Source of the DNA: Lutibaculum sp963816555
GTDB lineage: Bacteria > Pseudomonadota > Alphaproteobacteria > Rhizobiales > Tepidamorphaceae
Assembly: GCA_963816555.1 (NCBI GenBank)
Contig: CAWFLD010000002.1
Coordinates: 186,001 to 250,000 of the forward strand
DNA: 64,000 nt
Direction: 5' to 3'
The number at the start of each line of letters is the position of its first letter. The first letter of the stretch is position 1. The position numbers and the translations under genes are program-made. Positions 61,270-64,000 of the stretch are shown in pieces. Below the pieces are notes generated by a model. The model was not told the DNA's origin. It worked only from the letters and a program-made list of their open reading frames with translations, and did not search any database.

Positions 61270-62926
61270 ATGAGACGGCGCCGCAACATCCTCTTCATCA
61301 TGTACGACCAGCTGCGCTTCGACTATCTGAGCTGCGCCGGACATCCCCGCCTGCACACGCCCAACATGGACCGCGTCGCGGAAATGGGCGTGCGCTTCAC
61401 CCGCGCCTACGTGCAGTCGCCGGTCTGCGGCGCGTCGCGGATGAGCTTCTACACCGGCCGCTACGTCCATTCCCACGGGGCGAGCTGGAACGGCTATCCG
61501 CTGAAGGTGGGCGAGGTGACCCTCGGCGACCACCTGCGCCGGCTCGGCATGGACGCGGTGCTCGTCGGCAAGACGCACATGCGCGTCGACGAGGACGGCA
61601 TGGAGCGGCTCGGCCTGTCGCGCGACAGCATGATCGGCGCCCGTGTCGCCGAATGCGGCTTCGACGTGTGGGAGCGCGACGACGGGCTGTGGGGGGAGGG
61701 GCCGGACGGCTTCTACGATCCGGGCCCGCAGCCCTACAACGAATACCTGAAGGCGCGCGGCTATCCGGGCGCGAACCCGTGGCACGACTTCGCGAACGCC
61801 GGGCTCGACGAGAACGGCGACATGGCCTCGGGCTGGTTCATGGCGAATGCCGGAAAGCCCGCCAACATCGCCGAGGAGGACTCCGAGACGCCCTACATGA
61901 CGCGGCGGGCGGAGGAGTTCATCGCGCAGGCGCCTGCCGATCGGCCCTGGCTCTGCCACCTCTCCTACATCAAGCCGCACTGGCCCTACATCGTGCCCGC
62001 GCCCTACCACGCCATGTACGGCCGGGACGACGTGCCGCCCGCCGTGCGGGCCGACGAGGAGCGCGAGAGCCCGCACCCGGTCTACGGCGCCTTCATGGAG
62101 AACCGCATCGGGCGGGCCTTCCAGCGCGACGAGACGCGGCTGAGCGTGATCCCGGCCTATATGGGCCTGATCAAGCAGTGCGACGACCAGCTCGGCCGGC
62201 TCCTCGACTTCCTGCGGGACGAGGGCCGTCTCGACGACACGATGATCGTCATCACCTCCGACCACGGCGACTATCTCGGCGACCACTGGCTGGGGGAGAA
62301 GGACCTCTTTCACGACCCCTCGGTGAAGATCCCGCTGATCGTCTACGACCCCTCGCCGGAGGCGGACGCGACGCGCGGCACGGTGTGCGACGAGCTGGTC
62401 GAGGCGATCGACCTCGCCGCCACGTTCATCGAGTTCGCCGGCGGCACGGTGCCGGACCATGTCGTCGAGGGCCGCTCGCTGATGCCGTTCCTGCACGGCC
62501 GCCGTCCCGAGACGTGGCGGGACTTCGCCGTCTCCGAATACGACTACGGGCCGACGTCGATGGCCGCCGAGCTCGGCGTGCCCCCGAAGCAGGCGCGCCT
62601 GTTCATGGTGGCCGACAGGCGCTGGAAATTCGTCCACGCCGAGCGGCTTCCGGCCCATGCTGTTCGACCTCGAGAGCGATCCCCACGAATTCCACGACCT
62701 GGGAGCCGATGCCGGACATGCCGAAATCATCGAGCTGATGTACGAGCGGCTCGGGCAATGGGCGCGCCGTCCCGCGCAGCGGACGACGAGGAGCGACGCC
62801 CAGATCGAGCGCATGCGCCACGGCTCCGACGGCAAGGGCATCCTGCTCGGGATCCACGACCCCGACGACGCGCCGCCCTCAGCGGCCGCCTTCTACCGCG
62901 GCAAGCCGGGCGTCCGCCGCCGCTAG
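61270..62926 (+). CDS. Sulfatase / phosphonate monoester hydrolase family protein (one frameshift)
   Basis: The protein begins NILFIMYDQLRFDYLSCAGH with the metal-binding aspartate, then QSPVCGASRMSFYTGRYVHS with the nucleophile Cys53, YIKPHWPYIVPAPYHAMYGR, and MIVITSDHGDYLGDHWLGEK with the DH metal ligands. PAPYHAMYGRDDVPPAVRAD strongly recalls rhizobial phosphonate monoester hydrolases. The formylglycine motif is C-G-A-S-R, with alanine where CxPxR sulfatases have proline. One extra C near 62644 shifts the last 90 residues, which end AAAFYRGKPGVRRR; about 551 residues in all. No signal peptide, so it acts in the cytoplasm, probably on what the transporter upstream brings in. Confidence 0.88.
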
Positions 62927-63068
62927 CGGCAGAGGCCAGGCCGCCGACAGTTCCAGGCCCGGCTCCCGGGAGCCAGGAAACGGGGGAGGGCGACGGGGCG
63001 TCCTTGCCGGGGTGCACACGGCATTGGCGGATCGGGTCGCCCCGTCACCGTCTGGCGCTGCGTGCGGG

Positions 63069-64000
63069 TCAGCCTCGGACGCGCCTCAGTGCCAGGGCTC
63101 TCTGCACGAGCGTCGCGAGATGAGCCTGACGGCTCACCCCCGTCTTCAAAAAGATCGATGAAAGCTGATTGCGGGCGGTGTTGCGGGAGATGGCGCGCCT
63201 TGCAGAGACCTCCTCGACCGACATGCCGCGTGAGATGGCGATCGCCAGTTCTGCCTCGGCCGGTGTCAACTGAAAGAGTTCCGCCAGCAGCGCCTCGTCA
63301 ATCGCGTCCGGCTGCACCTCGAGGCCGAAGAACACCACGAGGGCGCGGGCGCGCCACCCGCTCAGGAAGACCTCCAGCGGGTGCTCAGGCTCTTCGCGCG
63401 CAAGGGTCATGATGCACGCAAGGACGGGGCCTCCGCCGCCGCTCGCGCCTGACAACGGCACCAGGGCCGATCCTGCCCCCCGCCCAAGGACCGAGGCTAT
63501 CGATGGGGCGAGACTGGCTCCCGGGTCGATCGCCGGCGCAAGAAGCTGTCCCGCCGGCGAGGTTGTCAGGATGCCGGTCTGGAGCAGCCGGTCGGCGGCC
63601 GCGTTCGCGATCAGGATCTTGCCGGTCTCGTCGACGGCGAGGGCAGGGTCGGTGATCTGGTCGAGCGATGCCGAGGAAAGCCGGCGTGCCCCGTCCGCCT
63701 CGAGATTGCGGATGACGAGCTCGGTCGCAAGCTGGAGGTGAGGGCGAAGATGCGCGAGGAGCTCGCAGATGACGGGACGATCGATCTCCTCCCGGCTGTG
63801 GGGCACGCTCATCGCAAGTCCGGCCATCGTTCGCTCGTCGCGCCGGGCTAGCAGCGCGTCGCTGGTGCGGACATCGCCCTGCCGCCTCATGAAGTCGCCG
63901 TAGAATTCCGTGTGCAGGAAGGCCTCGGTCTCCAGCGACATTTCGGAGTGCAGTACCTGGTCGGACGGGGCCCAGGACAGCCCTGTCACCCATGGATTCA
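63069..64000 (-). CDS. LuxR-type helix-turn-helix transcriptional regulator (partial at window end)
   Basis: The C-terminal 60 residues form a LuxR/NarL-type HTH: LTPAEAELAIAISRGMSVEE, then VSARRAISRNTARNQLSSIF and LKTGVSRQAHLATLVQRALA. Before it is a PAS-like region (LDQITDPALAVDETGKILIA, NAAADRLL) and an N-terminal helical part. The frame is still open at base 64000, and the first visible residues NPWVTG look like the middle of this family, so the start lies beyond the window; a GTG at 63989 is a formal alternative. Members are one-component regulators with unknown ligands. It is convergent with the sulfatase gene; 142 bases between them hold no recognised feature. Confidence 0.8.
   Translation of the reverse strand, partial: NPWVTGLSWAPSDQVLHSEMSLETEAFLHTEFYGDFMRRQGDVRTSDALLARRDERTMAGLAMSVPHSREEIDRPVICELLAHLRPHLQLATELVIRNLEADGARRLSSASLDQITDPALAVDETGKILIANAAADRLLQTGILTTSPAGQLLAPAIDPGASLAPSIASVLGRGAGSALVPLSGASGGGGPVLACIMTLAREEPEHPLEVFLSGWRARALVVFFGLEVQPDAIDEALLAELFQLTPAEAELAIAISRGMSVEEVSARRAISRNTARNQLSSIFLKTGVSRQAHLATLVQRALALRRVRG

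Noticed and set aside
1..64000. tRNA, rRNA, CRISPR arrays, IS elements or prophage genes
   Set aside because: I looked for conserved RNA segments, regular repeats with spacers, and transposase or integrase motifs and saw none I could support.

Overview
The window is high-GC DNA (long antisense open frames on most genes) from an alphaproteobacterium, probably Hyphomicrobiales-like. Pointers are a clade-I nos operon with pseudoazurin and nosX, an HpnN-type hopanoid transporter, several FadR-type GntR regulators, many ABC and TTT importers, and a palindromic G/C-rich intergenic repeat of the kind common in Rhizobium relatives. No rRNA, tRNA, IS element, phage gene or CRISPR array was recognised. 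Many genes carry single-base G/C indels. They are very dense in bases 1-6127 and sparse elsewhere (nosR, nosZ, nosD, nosF, nosY, tctC, hpnN, the LysM gene, one binding protein, the sulfatase), which looks more like sequencing or assembly error than gene decay.

Layout. 1-6127 (minus): a catabolic-looking operon of ArgH-like lyase, polar amino acid ABC transporter (permease, ATPase, binding protein), MmgE/PrpD protein and polysaccharide deacetylase, with a divergent LysR gene at 6211. 7159-17670: a GNAT gene, pseudoazurin, and the nitrous oxide reductase operon tatA/E-nosRZDFYLX (minus), with two candidate NnrR/FNR-family sites. 18178-23079 (minus): a tripartite tricarboxylate-type transporter (TctC, TctB, TctA) with a fumarylacetoacetate-hydrolase-family enzyme and an alpha/beta hydrolase, divergent from a GntR gene followed by an aldo/keto reductase. 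25230-32321 (plus): a two-component system, then a compact set of thermostable-hemolysin-family protein, AMP-binding ligase, heme-oxygenase-like diiron protein, SDR, exported TPR protein and methyltransferase. An HpnN-like RND/MMPL transporter converges on it. I consider this the most likely undescribed system in the window.

35108-42839: an FMN/PPOX protein and an M20 peptidase (minus), divergent from a complete branched-chain-amino-acid-type ABC operon with its own GntR regulator. 42924-46036: a two-LysM exported protein divergent from a class A penicillin-binding protein. 46146-54509: an AmiC/AmiR-type antitermination pair behind a strong terminator, then a dipeptide-type ABC transporter, an acetamidase/formamidase and a fused double ATPase. 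54540-62926: a GntR gene, a long perfect palindrome, a second complete dipeptide-type ABC operon and a sulfatase/phosphonate-monoester-hydrolase-family enzyme. The window ends inside a LuxR-type regulator gene.

The overall picture is a free-living, metabolically broad organism that can respire N2O and takes up amino acids, peptides or amides and organic acids through several separately regulated modules.
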